DNA of 64,000 bases from Vitellaria paradoxa. Taxonomy: Eukaryota > Streptophyta > Magnoliopsida > Ericales > Sapotaceae. Shown here in pieces: positions 33,680-45,248 of this stretch. The translations under genes and the position numbers were made by a program. The stretch covers positions 18,837,228 to 18,901,227 of the forward strand of contig CM034241.1 of NCBI GenBank assembly GCA_019916065.1. Reading direction: 5' to 3'. The notes below the pieces were generated by a model. That model was not told where the DNA came from. It searched no databases and was given only the letters and a program-made list of their open reading frames with translations. Within the stretch, counting starts at the first letter, position 1. Each line of letters opens with the position of its first letter.

Positions 33680-34499
33680 TGTTAAGTCCAAATGTTGTAA
33701 ATTGGCAATCCATGATCAAATAGAATTATTTGTATGTTTAGACATAGTGTAGGCTAAGGCACTAGAGTCTTAAGTCAAATAGAAGTCTAAAAGGCCTCAG
33801 TAAAACAGTTTCCAAAATAGCTGGAAGTCCTGAATAAGTCAAACAAGTATTGAGACTCGAATTATGCAGGATGTCCGCAGGAAGGCCACAATTTGGCGCT
33901 GGAAAATCCCGAGAGCTGAAATTGGAGATTAAGCTGTGCGGGAAGCCCACTCTGACTCACGGGATGGCCATGGGAAGCCCACGGGTGCGCCCTTCTCGTG
34001 ATGTGCATTTTTCTAACCTGTTTTGATTGGTTTGAGACCCTAGCCGCCTCTATTTTGTTTATATACATCTTCTGGGCGTATTTAGGGTTACAGACGGAGA
34101 GAATATCCATCAAGTTCGAGAGCCAGAAAAGTCTAAGAGTTCTCTCAATTGCTTAGCCAAGCTTTTAAGTGTCTGTGAGATTTGAAGGAGTTCGAATCAT
34201 TGAAGAGCTGAGGATTTAGCACATGTGATTGCCGAGGATTCGGTCCTATGCCTTCGAGGAGTCAAAGGGCTTTATTGGAAGTGTTGGTGAATCGAGGAGT
34301 TAAGCAAATGTCAATGTAGTATAGAGTCAAGGAGTCGATCTATTGTGTGGTTAAGTTTGTAACCAACTTTTGTTTATCAGTGAAAGTTTTGTTTGAGGTT
34401 TCCCTTCGTGGGTTTCCTCATTTCATTCATCACGCCTTCTGTTATTGTTTGATTTTAGTTGGTTGTTTAGGATCTCCATTAGCATATTACGAAATTTCA
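33680..34499 (+). repeat. Element E 5' LTR
   Basis: Starts TGTTAAGTCC and ends ACGAAATTTCA (820 bp). A GC-rich segment with GCGGGAAGCCC and CACGGGTGCGCCC lies at about 33865-33995, followed by a TATA-like TTTATATAC at 34058-34066. A relative of this LTR is in element H (56719-57527). Confidence 0.93.
34058..34066 (+). promoter_or_regulatory. TATA-like box of element E 5' LTR
   Basis: TTTATATAC lies about 65 bp after the GC-rich U3 segment, and the 3' LTR has the same motif near 44811. Prediction by motif and position. Confidence 0.5.
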
Positions 34500-34501
34500 A
34501 T

Positions 34502-34512
34502 TGGCATCAGAG
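34502..34512 (+). promoter_or_regulatory. Primer binding site, tRNA-iMet type, element E
   Basis: TGGCATCAGAG, two bases after the LTR, is the copia consensus TGGTATCAGAG with one T-to-C change; it complements the initiator Met tRNA. Confidence 0.85.
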
Positions 34513-34555
34513 TAGATACGTTTTTTAGAACAAAACGTGATCTTGTTATTTTCAA

Positions 34556-36380
34556 ATGGATCCTCCTAAATAAGGCAGTTTGAGCACAAGACCCCGTGGT
34601 TCGATGGCACCAACTATGCGTATTGGAAGGTTCGAATGAGAGCTCATCTAATCTCATTGAACGTTAATGTTTGGCTGGCCATTGAAAATGGTTGGGTAAA
34701 ACCAACTCATTCTGTCAACAACATGACAGTTAAAAAGCCTATGGATTTGTGAACCAAGTCTGAGCAAGAAAAGGCAGAATGGAACTACAAAGCCCTAAGT
34801 TCTATTTTTTGTGCCGTCTCTGTCGATGAGTTCAGAAGAATCTCAAGTTGTGAGATTTCCAAAGAAGCCTGGAAGATTCTGGAATTAACTCATGAATGAA
34901 ACTCAACAGTCAAAAAGTCCAAACTCCAAAAAATAACTTTGGAATTTGAAAATCTGAAGACGGCTGAAGACGAACATTTTGATAGCTTTTATGCTAGACT
35001 CAGCAATATCAAAAGATTGTGAGTAAGTCAATCTTGGAGAAGTCAATCTTGGAGAACCTATTCCAAATCGAAAGATTGTGAGTAAGATTCTCCGATCCCT
35101 TCCTTTGTTTTTTCAAGCCAAGGTCACAGCTATTAAGGAAGCCAGGGATATGGCTTCTATGAGAGTAGAAGACTTGGCTGGCTATTTACAGACGTATGAG
35201 GCCAATATGATAAAACTGAAGAAAATAAAGGGTGTTGCCCTAAAATTGGTTAAAGAAGATGACTCCTCTTCTAGTGATGACTCAATCCCTTCTATGGAAG
35301 AAGTAGCACTGTATACGAAGAAGATTAGAAAGTTTTTCAAGAAGAAGGAAGGGAAACCTGAGAAAACCAAAAAGAATGAAAAATCGAAGGGTGAGAAGTC
35401 TTCTAAAGTTAAAAAGAAAGAGAATAAATTTAAGGGGATGAAGTGCTATGAATGCCAAGGGGTATGGACATATTGCTCACGACTGCAGGAATAAGAAGAA
35501 CAAGAAGAAAGTTCTAAATGCTACCCTGGATGGTACAGATGAATCAAGCACCTCATCATCTTCAGAAGATTATCTAGAAAATTTCACAACCTTCATGGCA
35601 AGGAGCACGGGATCTATAAGTTCTAAAGACTCATCTGGTTCCAAGAACTTAAAGGAAGACTCTTCAGAAGCAGAATCAGAACATGAGGATGACAACGACA
35701 AAATGGACATTCATGATGCCTACGAGCAGTTGTATCAAGACTCTCGAAAGGTCCACAAGCAAAACGAGAAGTTGACAGTGAAAAAAAAAAAGATGTTAAA
35801 GAGGGAAATAGACAGTTTGAAGGTTGCCCTGGAGGAATTACAAACAAAGTTTGAAGCACTTGAAGCAAACAAAAATTCTCAAGAGGAGTTGATGGCAGCC
35901 CTTAAGAACAAGTTGGAGTAAAGAGAAAAAGAAGTGAAAGAGGCACAAAGGAAGATGCAATCTTTACAGTCTAAGATAAATTCCGCTTCCTCTAAACTAG
36001 ATGACATTCTGGTAATTCAAAGAAGTCCAAAAGATAACAGTGGACTTGGATACACTAGAGAGAAGCAGACCTTAGAAGATGCATCTGCATGTATTCAAAA
36101 GACCAAGGTAATCAAGATCTAGCCTCCAAATTCTGCTACAGTCAAATAAGAGAAATCACCTGCTCAACCTTCCAAGCAGTTGAAAGGTAAACAGTCTACA
36201 CAAAAGTCTCAGAAATTCCAAGGTACGCCTTTCACTGCTCAACAAAAATTTGTCTCTATCTGTCATCACTGTGGTATCCCTGAACACATTAGACCTAATT
36301 GTCATAAGCTTTATGGGTTACCCATAACCTATGTAAAATCAAAGAAGACCTATAAATCTAAATCACCAAAATCATTCTAA
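34556..36380 (+). pseudogene. gag: Element E gag
   Basis: ATG 34556 encodes MDPPK and then hits a stop. Similarity continues as WFDGTNYAYWKVRMRAHL (compare the intact start in H), EKAEWNYKALSSIFCAVS and the frame 35078-35494. A zinc knuckle (CYECQG, then YGHIAHDC after a one-base shift at about 35460) is followed by an acidic and coiled-coil stretch (35448-35921). A second knuckle, CHHCGIPEHIRPNC, lies near 36262-36300. Two knuckles around a coiled-coil region are typical of SIRE-type Gag. Several breaks make it inactive. Confidence 0.82.
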
Positions 36381-36555
36381 CTGTCTTTACGACAAGTTTA
36401 ATGTGTTGAGCAACTTTGATCCCTTTTCTGATTTTAAGTTTCATTTGAATAGGACAGCTAAAAACTCTTTTTATTCCAAAACCCCTCATTTTCAAAAAGT
36501 TGGTTCTAAAACACAAAAATAATCTATCAAGAATCGTTTTTCAAAAAATAAGGCT

Positions 36556-37203
36556 GTGAGGAAAACTTTGAAAACCAAAACTGCTTGGGTACAAAAATTT
36601 GATTTAAATTACTTTTTAGTTCACACAGCCTTAAAAGCTTTGAACTCAAACATGTGGTATCTTGACAGTGGTTGCTCTTGGCATATGAGTGGAAATAAAA
36701 GTTTATTTTCTGATTTTCAAAATTTTGAGGGAGGTGTAGTAACTTTTGGTGATAACAGTACATCAAGTGTTTTGGGCAAGGGAAACATAAAAATCCCAGG
36801 GTTAGAATGTTTGAAGGATGTACTATATTTTGAAGGTTTACAAGCTAATTTGATTAGCATAAGTCAGTTGTGCAATGCCAAACGTGTTGTTCACTTTTTA
36901 AAATCTGATTGCAAAATTGTTAATTCTCATGGAAATACTATTTTGACTGGCACTCGCACTACTGATAACTATTATGGTATATCCAATTCCAAAAGTCTAA
37001 TGTGCGATTCTGCAAGTTTGATAGAGTTAGACCTCTGGCACCAAAGACTTGGACACTTCAATTTTAAGGCACTTAATCAATTGTCTAAGTCTGAGTTAGT
37101 TAGAGGTCTACCTAAATTGGGAAAAGACCACAAGGGTGTGTGTGGGCCTTGTCAAATGGGCAAACAGAATAAAACTGAGCATAAAAAGGGTCAAAGTTTG
37201 TAA
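36556..37203 (+). pseudogene. Element E protease and Gag-pre-integrase region
   Basis: An open stretch of 216 codons. WYLDSGCSWHMSG holds the retropepsin Asp-Ser-Gly (36664-36672), then FGDNSTSSVLGKG and LKDVLYFEGLQANLISISQL. The GAG-pre-integrase segment LWHQRLGHFNFKALNQL and CGPCQMGKQNK carries the H-H-C-C zinc site of integrase. The frame stops at 37201 just before the integrase core. This part of pol is unusually intact. Confidence 0.88.
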
Positions 37204-37760
37204 ACTAAGGAGCCTCTTGACTTTGTTCACATAGATTTAATGGGACCCACACGCACTAAAAGTCTAGGCAGAAAGAAATACATATTTGTTGCTGTTAATG
37301 ATTACACTCATTCTTGCTGAAAAATCTGATACTTTTTATTCTTTTAGAAACTTGTGTTTGAGATTACAACAGGAAAAGCAAAGAAGAATTGGATGCATTA
37401 CAAGAATCAAGACAGATCATGGGAGGGAGTGTGAGAACTCTTCACACAGTGAGTTCTGTGAAGAAAATGGAATAAAGCATGAGTTCTCAGCACCAAAAAC
37501 TCCACAACAAAATGGCGTTGTTGAAAGAAAAAATCAAGTACTCCAAGAGATGGCTCGAGTACTACTTCACGGAAGATCACTGCCAAGGAAGTTTTGGGCA
37601 AAAGCAGTTAACACTGCTTGCTACATAGTTACTAGGATGCATCTCAGACCTGGAACAAAACAGACCCCCTATGAACTATGGAATAGTAAGAGGCCTAGTG
37701 TGAAGTATTTCTGAGTTTTTGGAAGTAAGTGCTTTATCCTTAGAGATAGAGAACAACTTG
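37204..37760 (+). pseudogene. Element E integrase catalytic core
   Basis: VHIDLMGPTRTKSLG gives the first catalytic Asp, TDHGRECENS the second, and PQQNGVVERKNQVLQEMARV the Glu of the D,D,E core. A frameshift near 37310 divides the first Asp from the rest (open frame 37286-37714). The end, FWAKAVNTACYIVTRMHLRP, leads to a stop near 37712. Confidence 0.87.
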
Positions 37761-38880
37761 GTAAGTTTGATTCCCGAGGCAATGAAGGAATCTTTCTAGG
37801 CTATTCCACTAACAGTCATGCTTTCAAAGTTTTTAACTTAAAAACTAACACTGTTATGGAATCAATAAATGTAATAATTGATGTTACTAACTCCTACTCT
37901 TCTGTTCAACAAGATGATCTAGATGAGGTGATACCCCCAACGACTCCAATTGAACACTCTAAAGCCTCAATAGACGTGAGTGATGTATCAAAAAGGGACA
38001 ATGAGAAAAGTACAGAACATGAACCATCTTCAAGACTCAAGCTCCACCATCCACCTTCACAAGTGATTGGAGATGTAAAGGCTCAAGTTAAGACGAGGAG
38101 ACAACTTCAAAATGAGGTATCACATCTTTGTTATGTCTCTTCTTTAGAACCTAAGAATGTGAATGAAGCACTTAAAGATGACTTTTGGTTGAATGCTATG
38201 CAAGAAGAGTTAGGACAATTTGTAAAAAATGATGTATGGTCTCTTGTACCTTGCCCCTCACATGTGAATGTTATAGGCACAAAGTGGATTTTCAAAAACC
38301 AAACTGATGAATTTGGAACAGTCATTAGAAACAAGGCTAGGTTAGTTGCACAAGGATATACTCATGTTGAGGGTATTAACTTTGATGAGACCTTTGCACC
38401 TATGGCTAGATTAGAATCCATAAGAATTTTATTTGCCATGGCATGTTATTTAAAGTTCAAATTGTTTCAAATGGATGTGAAAAGTGCATTTTAAATGGTT
38501 TTTAAATGAGGAAGTTTATGTAGAGCAGCCTAAGGGTTTTATTGATCCTCACTCTCCTAATCATGTGTTTAAACTGAAAAAGGCTCTCTATGGACTGAAA
38601 CAAGCTCCTAGAGCTTGGTATGAAAGACTCAACACTTTCTTGATAGACTCTAGATTTATGAGAGATAATGCTAACAAAACCTTGTTCATTCGTAAAGATT
38701 CAAAACACATTTTGATTGCACAAGTTTATGTTGATGATATTATGTTTGGATCTACCTCTCCTAAATTTGCTCATGAATTTAGTGAACACATGAAAGATAT
38801 TTTTGAGATGAGTATGATGGGGGAACTGAATTTCTTTTTAGGTCTTTAGGTTAGACAACTTGAGAATGGAATCTTTGTTT
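37761..38880 (+). pseudogene. Element E integrase C-terminus and copia reverse transcriptase
   Basis: After GIFLGYSTNSHAFKVFN and a Ser/Thr-rich linker, RT starts at WLNAMQEELGQFVKNDVWSL and continues NVIGTKWIFKNQ, KARLVAQGYTHVEGINFDET and [10 protein letters not shown] frameshift at about 38490 follows, then [19 protein letters not shown] and the catalytic YVDD at 38727-38738. All RT motifs are present in two frames (37856-38494 and 38484-38849). Confidence 0.9.
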
Positions 38881-39671
38881 CTCAATCCAAGTATGCAAAA
38901 GACCTAGTTAAGAAATTTGGGCTTGAAAATTGTAAACATGCTAGGACCCCCATGAGCACGTCCACTAAGTTTTCAAAAGATGAATCTGGCAAATCAGTGG
39001 ATCCTACATTGTATAGAAGCATGATAGATAGTTTGTTGTATCTTACTACCAGTTGTCTTGATATCTCTTTCAGTGTAGGAATTTATGCTAGATTTCAATC
39101 CAATCCCAAGGAATCCCACTTACATGCCGTTAAGAGGATAATCAAATATGTTAATGGGACCTTTGACTTTGGCATTTGGTTCTCTCATGACACCAATGTC
39201 AACTTAGTAGGGTATTCGGATGTTGATTGGGCTGGGTGTGTGGATGATAGGAAAAGTACCTCTAGGGGATGTTTTTCTATCGGTACTAATCTAGTTTTCT
39301 GGTATAGTAAGAAACAAAACCCCATGTCCTTGTCTACTATTGAATTTGAGTACATAACTGCTAGTAGTTGTTGCACCCAACTTCATTGGATGAAACAAAT
39401 GCTAGCAGATTATGGAGTTGATCAGCAAACCATGACTGTGTATTGTGATAATCTGAGTGCCATTTACATCTCTAAGAATCCTATCCAACATTCTCACACC
39501 AAACACATTGACATTTGATACCATTTAATTCGTGAGCTAGTTGGACATCAAGTCATCACTCTAGAGCATATTGAAACTCAAAACCAACTAGCTGACATAT
39601 TTACCAAACCTTTGGACCACTTGAAATTTGAATCTCTCATATCATCTCTGGGTATTTGTTCCTTAGACTAA
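38881..39671 (+). pseudogene. Element E RNase H
   Basis: QSKYAKDLVKKFGLENC connects to the RNase H domain: VGYSDVDWAGCVDDRKSTSR (first Asp), STIEFEYITASS (Glu), TVYCDNLSAI (second Asp), HSHTKHIDI. After one stop near 39517 it ends LADIFTKPLDHLKFESLISS and LGICSLD, the usual copia pol end. One nonsense codon separates two clean parts. Confidence 0.88.
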
Positions 39672-40915
39672 AGAGCACTCCTATTTTTTTTTTATTTTTG
39701 AGTATATATATATAGTTAGAGTTAGATAATTAGTTTTGGAAAGGGATGATGATTTCATGATTATTCCAAGGACTATTCCTTAATATACATTTTAAAACAT
39801 GGAAGTATTGCTTTTAATTTACATAAGAGTTATGACATTGACTTTCTTAACATTCTTGAAACTTATGTTTTGATGTTCCATATCATGGTAATGGTGTGCC
39901 TAATTACAAATCACTGAGGTTAGGAATCAAGAACTTATTTTTCCTTACTTACTTGTGCTCCCTAAAGCCTCCTTTTTGGACTATTGATTATGTTTGAGTA
40001 CAAAATAATTTAACCAAAAAAAAAACTTGGAAAGGGCTACCATATGGGATAGAGTACAGCTAGCGTGTTGACGTGCGGGTTATCAAAATAACCACCCTCT
40101 GGGTTTGACGATATAGGAAGAAGGCTACCCACCTATAAAGTGTGTGAAAACCGCCAAGAACAAATAAAAAGATAAAGGAGGAAAAGGAAAAGAAAAAATG
40201 TCATTGTTCCTTGGTGTTTAGCTGAAAACAATGAAATGAGGCGTAATTAGTTGAAGAGCTTTCACTGCACTTTTTACTTGACTCAATTGAAAATCCAAAA
40301 GGAGCTTTATTGAATATCTTGTGAGTAAGTGGAAAGTATAGATCTTGATTTTTCAAAACCTCCTTTCACACACTTCACAGGCATTTGACCACTGGTATGA
40401 CATGTGTGAACATCTCATGACATAATAAGTAGAGCATGTTTTGGAATTCACTTTCATTTTTCTTATGTTTAATTACAAGCTTGAACCTGTGTTTTGATAG
40501 GTATTTTAAGGAATAGGACTTAAAATTTTCTGACAAATCTCATACTCTTCCCTTAGATTTTTTTTAGTTATTTTCAATATAAAAAAAAAATCATGGGATC
40601 ACCATGGTTAGGGTGCTTTGAGTCACGAGATAATACAGAGAGTGAGTTGAGGGGGAGTGTTCCTCACGGGAAAGACGCGGGATCCCCACAGCCTGGCCGC
40701 GGGATGGGTACGGGATGGGCACGGGATCACGATCACCGCGGGTGCAGTCTTCCCCTGGCCTGGCCTTTTTAAAAGCCCACTGAGCCCTTATTTGATCTTT
40801 ATTCTTTCTGACGTCAGCCTGACATGTCCCCTCTATTCGGTAGTTCCTTTCATTTCTCTCCCAGGGTAGAGTCCTTCTAGTATTTTACTTCTCTAGTTTG
40901 TCTTTTATTATTCCT
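39672..40915 (+). other. Element E pol to env-like intergenic region
   Basis: About 1.2 kb non-coding, AT-rich until a GC-rich cluster at about 40665-40760 with repeated CGGGATGGG and ACGGGAT and the end CGCGGGTGC. This resembles the GC-rich U3 segment of the same element. TTTAAAAG follows at about 40767, some 150 bp before the env-like ATG. This may be a second promoter for the downstream ORF; that is inference. Confidence 0.55.
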
Positions 40916-42181
40916 ATGGCCCCTAGGAGACGTCACCGTCCTTTATGTGACTCTCATTGTTTTAGGGAAAATCGTGAGCAGTCTCTCTATGATGACACGT
41001 TCATGTATCGTCCCATTGTTGTTGAGCGTGGCATTTTGCTACGTGATTTTCCTGTTATCGAGAGTTATTTTGATAGGTTAAGGTGGTCGGCTTATACTTC
41101 CCATTCTAGTTTTGAGGGTCCATTTTATGAGTATGCTATAGGAGAGCTTGTCCATGAGTTTTATGTTAATATGCATGCCATAGATTTTTCTACTAGTGTA
41201 TTACATTCGTATGTCTGTTATGTTGCTATTGAGTTGACACCTGATATTATTTCTGAGTTCTTGAGCTTACCACATCCTGAGCATATTGACTTTGAGCCCG
41301 TTCTTGATACAGGCGGACCCTCTGTTCAGACCATCTCTCATTTACTCACTGAGGGTCATGTTGACTGAGTTGGGGAGACTATTCCTCACCGCCAGTTGTC
41401 TGAGATTAATAGGATGCTACATTTATATGTAGTGAATTCTATTGATCCAAATTTTCATATCACTGTAGTGTCAGAGCATCGAGGATGCATCCTCCATTCT
41501 ATAGTTACTGGTCACATCTTTGACTTAGCTTTATTCATGTTTCATCTTATTGTTGTTGGTAGTGATTCCACCTCTAGGTCTGATTCCATGCCTTTTGGTT
41601 TGTTTATTACTCACTACCTTCTATCTCTTGGTGTTGAGTTGCCTCCAAACTATGAGTTGATCAAGATGCCTAACACCATTAATCATGTATCTGCATGACA
41701 TAGTAGGACCCACTCTAGGCTTACTCCAGCTACTCAGGCTACTCCTCCACCTATCCCTCCTCAGCCTACTCCATCTCCTTTTGATCCATTTACTCCTTCC
41801 TCTAGCACCCCACCAGCTTATGATCTGAATATGCTGGGTGCTATGTTAGCTTCTATTCAGGGGAAGAGTTAGGCTTTTCACTCTCACATTTATCCGAGAT
41901 TTGACGCTTTAGATGCTAGACAGGTAGAGCTTCATACTTTTTAGATGGGCATAGACTCTAGGTTGAGGGCTATGCAGACGAGACAGAATGAGATGCACCT
42001 CACTCTCACTCAAGTCCAGCAGAATTTGAACACTTTTGCTTATCCTTTTGGAGACCCCTTTGGCAGCAGCTTCTTTCCACCCACGGGTGCCCACGGTGGT
42101 GGTGCCAGTGTTCATCGTTCAAGGGGCACTTCGAATGCTAGTGATGGTGATGATGGTGACCATGGTGCTGCTACTCAGTGA
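40916..42181 (+). pseudogene. Element E post-pol (env-like position) ORF
   Basis: From ATG 40916 one frame of 421 codons runs to TGA 42179 with no indel, broken only by TGA 41366, TGA 41696, TAG 41870 and TAG 41942. The N-terminal half (RDFPVIESYFDRLRWSAY, GELVHEFYVNMHAIDFS, RMLHLYVVNSIDPN) resembles the putative plant transposon protein family common in plant retrotransposons. A Pro/Thr/Ser-rich linker, a short coiled coil (RLRAMQTRQNEMHLTLTQVQ) and a Gly/Asp-rich end follow. No signal peptide or clear membrane segment is visible, so envelope function is not supported beyond position. Confidence 0.7.
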
Positions 42182-42665
42182 TGTGTTTTATTGTCAATTC
42201 CAAGTCAAAAAGGGGGATAAGCCTATGTGATTGCTGATGATGATGATTTGGATGATTGTACTTGTGACCATGATTTGGATGATTGTATCTATGACTTTAT
42301 TTGGATGTTGATCTATGACTTTATTTGGATGTTGATCTCTAGTTTATGTTTATGAACTCTTTTAGTGTTAATGTTGGTTGCATTTTTCATTTGGTTATAT
42401 CGTTTTGGATTTATCATGAGCTTACTAATTATTGATTGTTATTTATTGTTACCATATGATGCCGTGATGAGTTTGTTAAGTGTGCAGCCATACAGGATAA
42501 AAATTGGAACATAATTGATGGATCACAAATTGGAACAAGTTGATGGATGAAAATTGAAACATGATTGTTGGATAATGGGTTTACTGAAGCCTTAATCTAG
42601 GAAGAACTTAATTGTAATTTTTCTCTTGTTTATTTTGACATGGAATTGCCAAAGGGGGAGATTAT
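42182..42665 (+). other. Element E 3' untranslated region with two purine tracts
   Basis: Holds a first purine tract (AAAAAGGGGGATAA, about 42207-42220), an imperfect tandem repeat of GATTTGGATGATTGTA and TTTATTTGGATGTTGATC (about 42238-42335), and the true PPT AAAGGGGGAG at 42651-42660. ATTAT at 42661-42665 is the left duplication of the nested solo LTR. Confidence 0.7.
42651..42660 (+). promoter_or_regulatory. Polypurine tract of element E
   Basis: AAAGGGGGAG, preceded by TTGCC as in many copia elements. The 3' LTR should follow within two bases but is displaced by the nested solo LTR. Confidence 0.85.
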
Positions 42666-44431
42666 TGACTGCTTATAGATAGTGCATCTAAACTAACCCC
42701 CAAGTGCAAGGGTGTGCAGTGTAGTTTTAACTCAGTGAGACCGAGGTCGAATCCATAGGGAACTATGAGATTGAACACTAGGATTTTCTAAGTTCTTCTA
42801 CCTATTGGTTTTGTTTTAAAAACAGGAAAAGAAAATTTTATGTTGGGTTTTGAAAAGTGTTAATTACTAACTGCTAAATAAATAAAGTAAATAGCAACAA
42901 TTAGATTAAACTAAAACGAAAGCAATAACACTACGCATTCAAGATAATTTACAATTCTTGTTTCAACTTTCAATTCTGGGTAGTTTACTACTTTACAATA
43001 GGATGTGTAAAATATTACAATCTAAAGTTCAAGGTTTGCTTAAAAATTGTTAAGAAAATTTTAAACAAAAGTTTTTACCAGTGATTACAGAGAATATAGT
43101 TAAAAAATTTTATTTTCGAAAGATTCTCAAACAAACCAATTCAGATTTGCATTCAAATCCACTTTTTAGTTCATTCAAAAATATTGAGAAAGTTTTAATT
43201 GAAAATCTTTACCAGTGATTACAGAGAATATAGTCAAAGGTTTTCGTTTTCGAAAGCTTTAGAAATAAACCAATTCAGATTTGAATTCAAAATCTAATTT
43301 TTTAGTTCATTCAAAAATACTAAGAAAGTTCTAATCGAAAACCTTTACCAGTGATTACAGAGAATATAGTCAAAAGTTTTCGTTTTTGAAAGCTTTTAAA
43401 ATGAACTAAATTAGATTTAAAAATGGTAAACACTTACGCATGAGTTTTCACAAACCATGTGAATGGTCTATGCACATCCCTTAGATCATAGTAACCTACC
43501 CTTCCTTGATTTGTTGAATCAAGAATTAGGGTTTTACGCTAACATGACTTTAAATGAAATAAAATCAATCATTGAACACGTATTTAACGGATCTAAAGAA
43601 TAAGATGAAGAAACAATATTATTAAAATGAAGAACAAAAGTAAATGTACTCTGAAATCAACGTTGAAACGGAGTACTGAATGACTAAGGCTATAACGAAA
43701 ACTACGAAGGCTTTGAAAATCCGTAAAAACATTACACGAATAATAAAAAATTCTTAAAACTATCTAAAACTATAAAAAATAATGAAAAACTAAACTAAGG
43801 CTCTCTAAAGTATGTAAAACTAAACTACCGCTCCCTTCGGGTTAGCCTTATAGTAGAGGTTATAAAGAAGTTACAAAGAAATCCTAAAAGACGGAATTAA
43901 AAACACGCGCGCCTAGCACACTATGAGACATAATTAAAAATGTGCGCACCTAGCACACTATGGTCCACACCATCTAGCGGGGGGTCCGGACCACAGAAAA
44001 CTTGTTTTTCAAGTTCTGTTTTTGACAGCTTTTTGTCTTCAACTTTCAATGCAATTTTGACCTCAAAGACGATAGATTCAAGCTTTGGCTAAAACATAAA
44101 AGTTGTAGCCCTTTGAGTTTTCTTTCCAACCCAAAAAGAATCAGGTCAATCCAAGTTATGAGTGGAAAGATATGATCAAAATACTGATAGGGTGTCAAGT
44201 TGGAACTTCAGATGCACACCACTTCAACCATCTTAAGCTTTAGACCATTTCTTTCTCCTCGGCAGCCACTGTCATCGCTGCTAATCTCACTTATTTTCCC
44301 CTTTTCCCTGCAATCAAGAAAATAAATACTATAAGTAATAAAATAATGATAAAACTTCAAAATAAACTACTTAAATGCATCAATGACTATCCAAAAGTGG
44401 AGTTTGTGATTACACTTTTCAAGTGTAATCA
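42666..44431 (-). mobile_element. Solo LTR of the A/F type nested in element E
   Basis: Minus-strand LTR (1766 bp) starting TGATTACACTTGAAAAGT at 44431 and ending GCAGTCA at 42666. It carries three copies of the 25-nt hairpin loop (around 43090, 43220 and 43360), the GGTCCGGACCACAG arm near 43985 and the shared U3 block. Flanks are ATTAT (42661-42665) and ATTGT (44432-44436), a 5-bp duplication with one later change. Only one LTR and no interior remain, the product of recombination between two LTRs. Confidence 0.88.
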
Positions 44432-44433
44432 AT

Positions 44434-45248
44434 TGTTAAGTCCAAATGTTGTAAATTGGCAATCCATGATCAAATAGAATTGTTTGTATGCTTAGTGTAG
44501 GCTAAGGCACTAGAGTCTTAAGTCAAATAGAAATCTAAAAGGCCTCAGTAAAATAATTTCCAAAATGGCTAGAAGTCCTGAATAAGTCAAACAAGTATTA
44601 AGACCTAAATTAGGCAGGATGTCCGCAGGAAGGCTGCAGTTTGGTGCTGGAAAATCCCAAGAGCTGAAATTAGAGATTAAGCCATGTGGGAAGCCTGCTC
44701 TAACTCGCGGGATGGCCTCGAGAAGCTCGCGGGTGCGCCCTTTCCGCGATGTGTGTTTTTTTAGCTTATTTTGATTAGTTCAAGACCCTAGTTGCCTCTG
44801 TTTTGTTTATATACATCTTCTGGGTGTATTCAGGGTTACAGATGGAGACAATATCCATCAAGTTCAAGAGCCAGAAAAGTCTAAAAGTTCTCTCAATTGC
44901 TTAGCCAAGCTTTCAAGTGTCTGTGAGATTCAAAGGAGTTCGAATCATTGAAGAGCTAAGGATTCAGCACGTATGATTGCCGAGGATTCAATCCTGTGCC
45001 TTTGAGGAGTCAAAGGGCTTTCACTGAAAGTGTTGGTGAATTGAGGAGTCGAGCAAACATCAATGTAGTATAAAGTTGAGGAGTTGATCTATCGTGTGGT
45101 TGAGTTTGTAACCAACTTTTGTTTATCAGTGAAAGTTTCGTTTGAGGTTTCCCTTCGTGGGTTTCTTCGTTTCATTCATCACGCCTTCTGTTATTGTTTG
45201 ATTTTAGTTGGTTGTTTGGGATCTCCATCAGCATATTACGAAATTTCA
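44434..45248 (+). repeat. Element E 3' LTR
   Basis: 815 bp, TGTTAAGTCC to ACGAAATTTCA. It differs from the 5' LTR by many substitutions and small indels (for example, the five bases around ACATAG near 33740 are missing). The right flank is AAGGT. Confidence 0.92.

Larger units (their letters stand above)
33680..45248 (+). mobile_element. Element E: SIRE-like Ty1/copia retrotransposon
   Basis: LTRs 33680-34499 and 44434-45248, TSD AAGGT (33675-33679 and 45249-45253), initiator-Met-type PBS, gag with zinc knuckles, pol in copia order (protease, integrase, RT, RNase H) and a long frame after pol. This is the layout of SIRE/Maximus elements. It measures about 9.8 kb without the 1.77-kb solo LTR nested at 42666-44431. 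Stops and frameshifts run throughout, so it is inactive. It interrupts element C just upstream of its antisense ORF 2. Confidence 0.92.
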
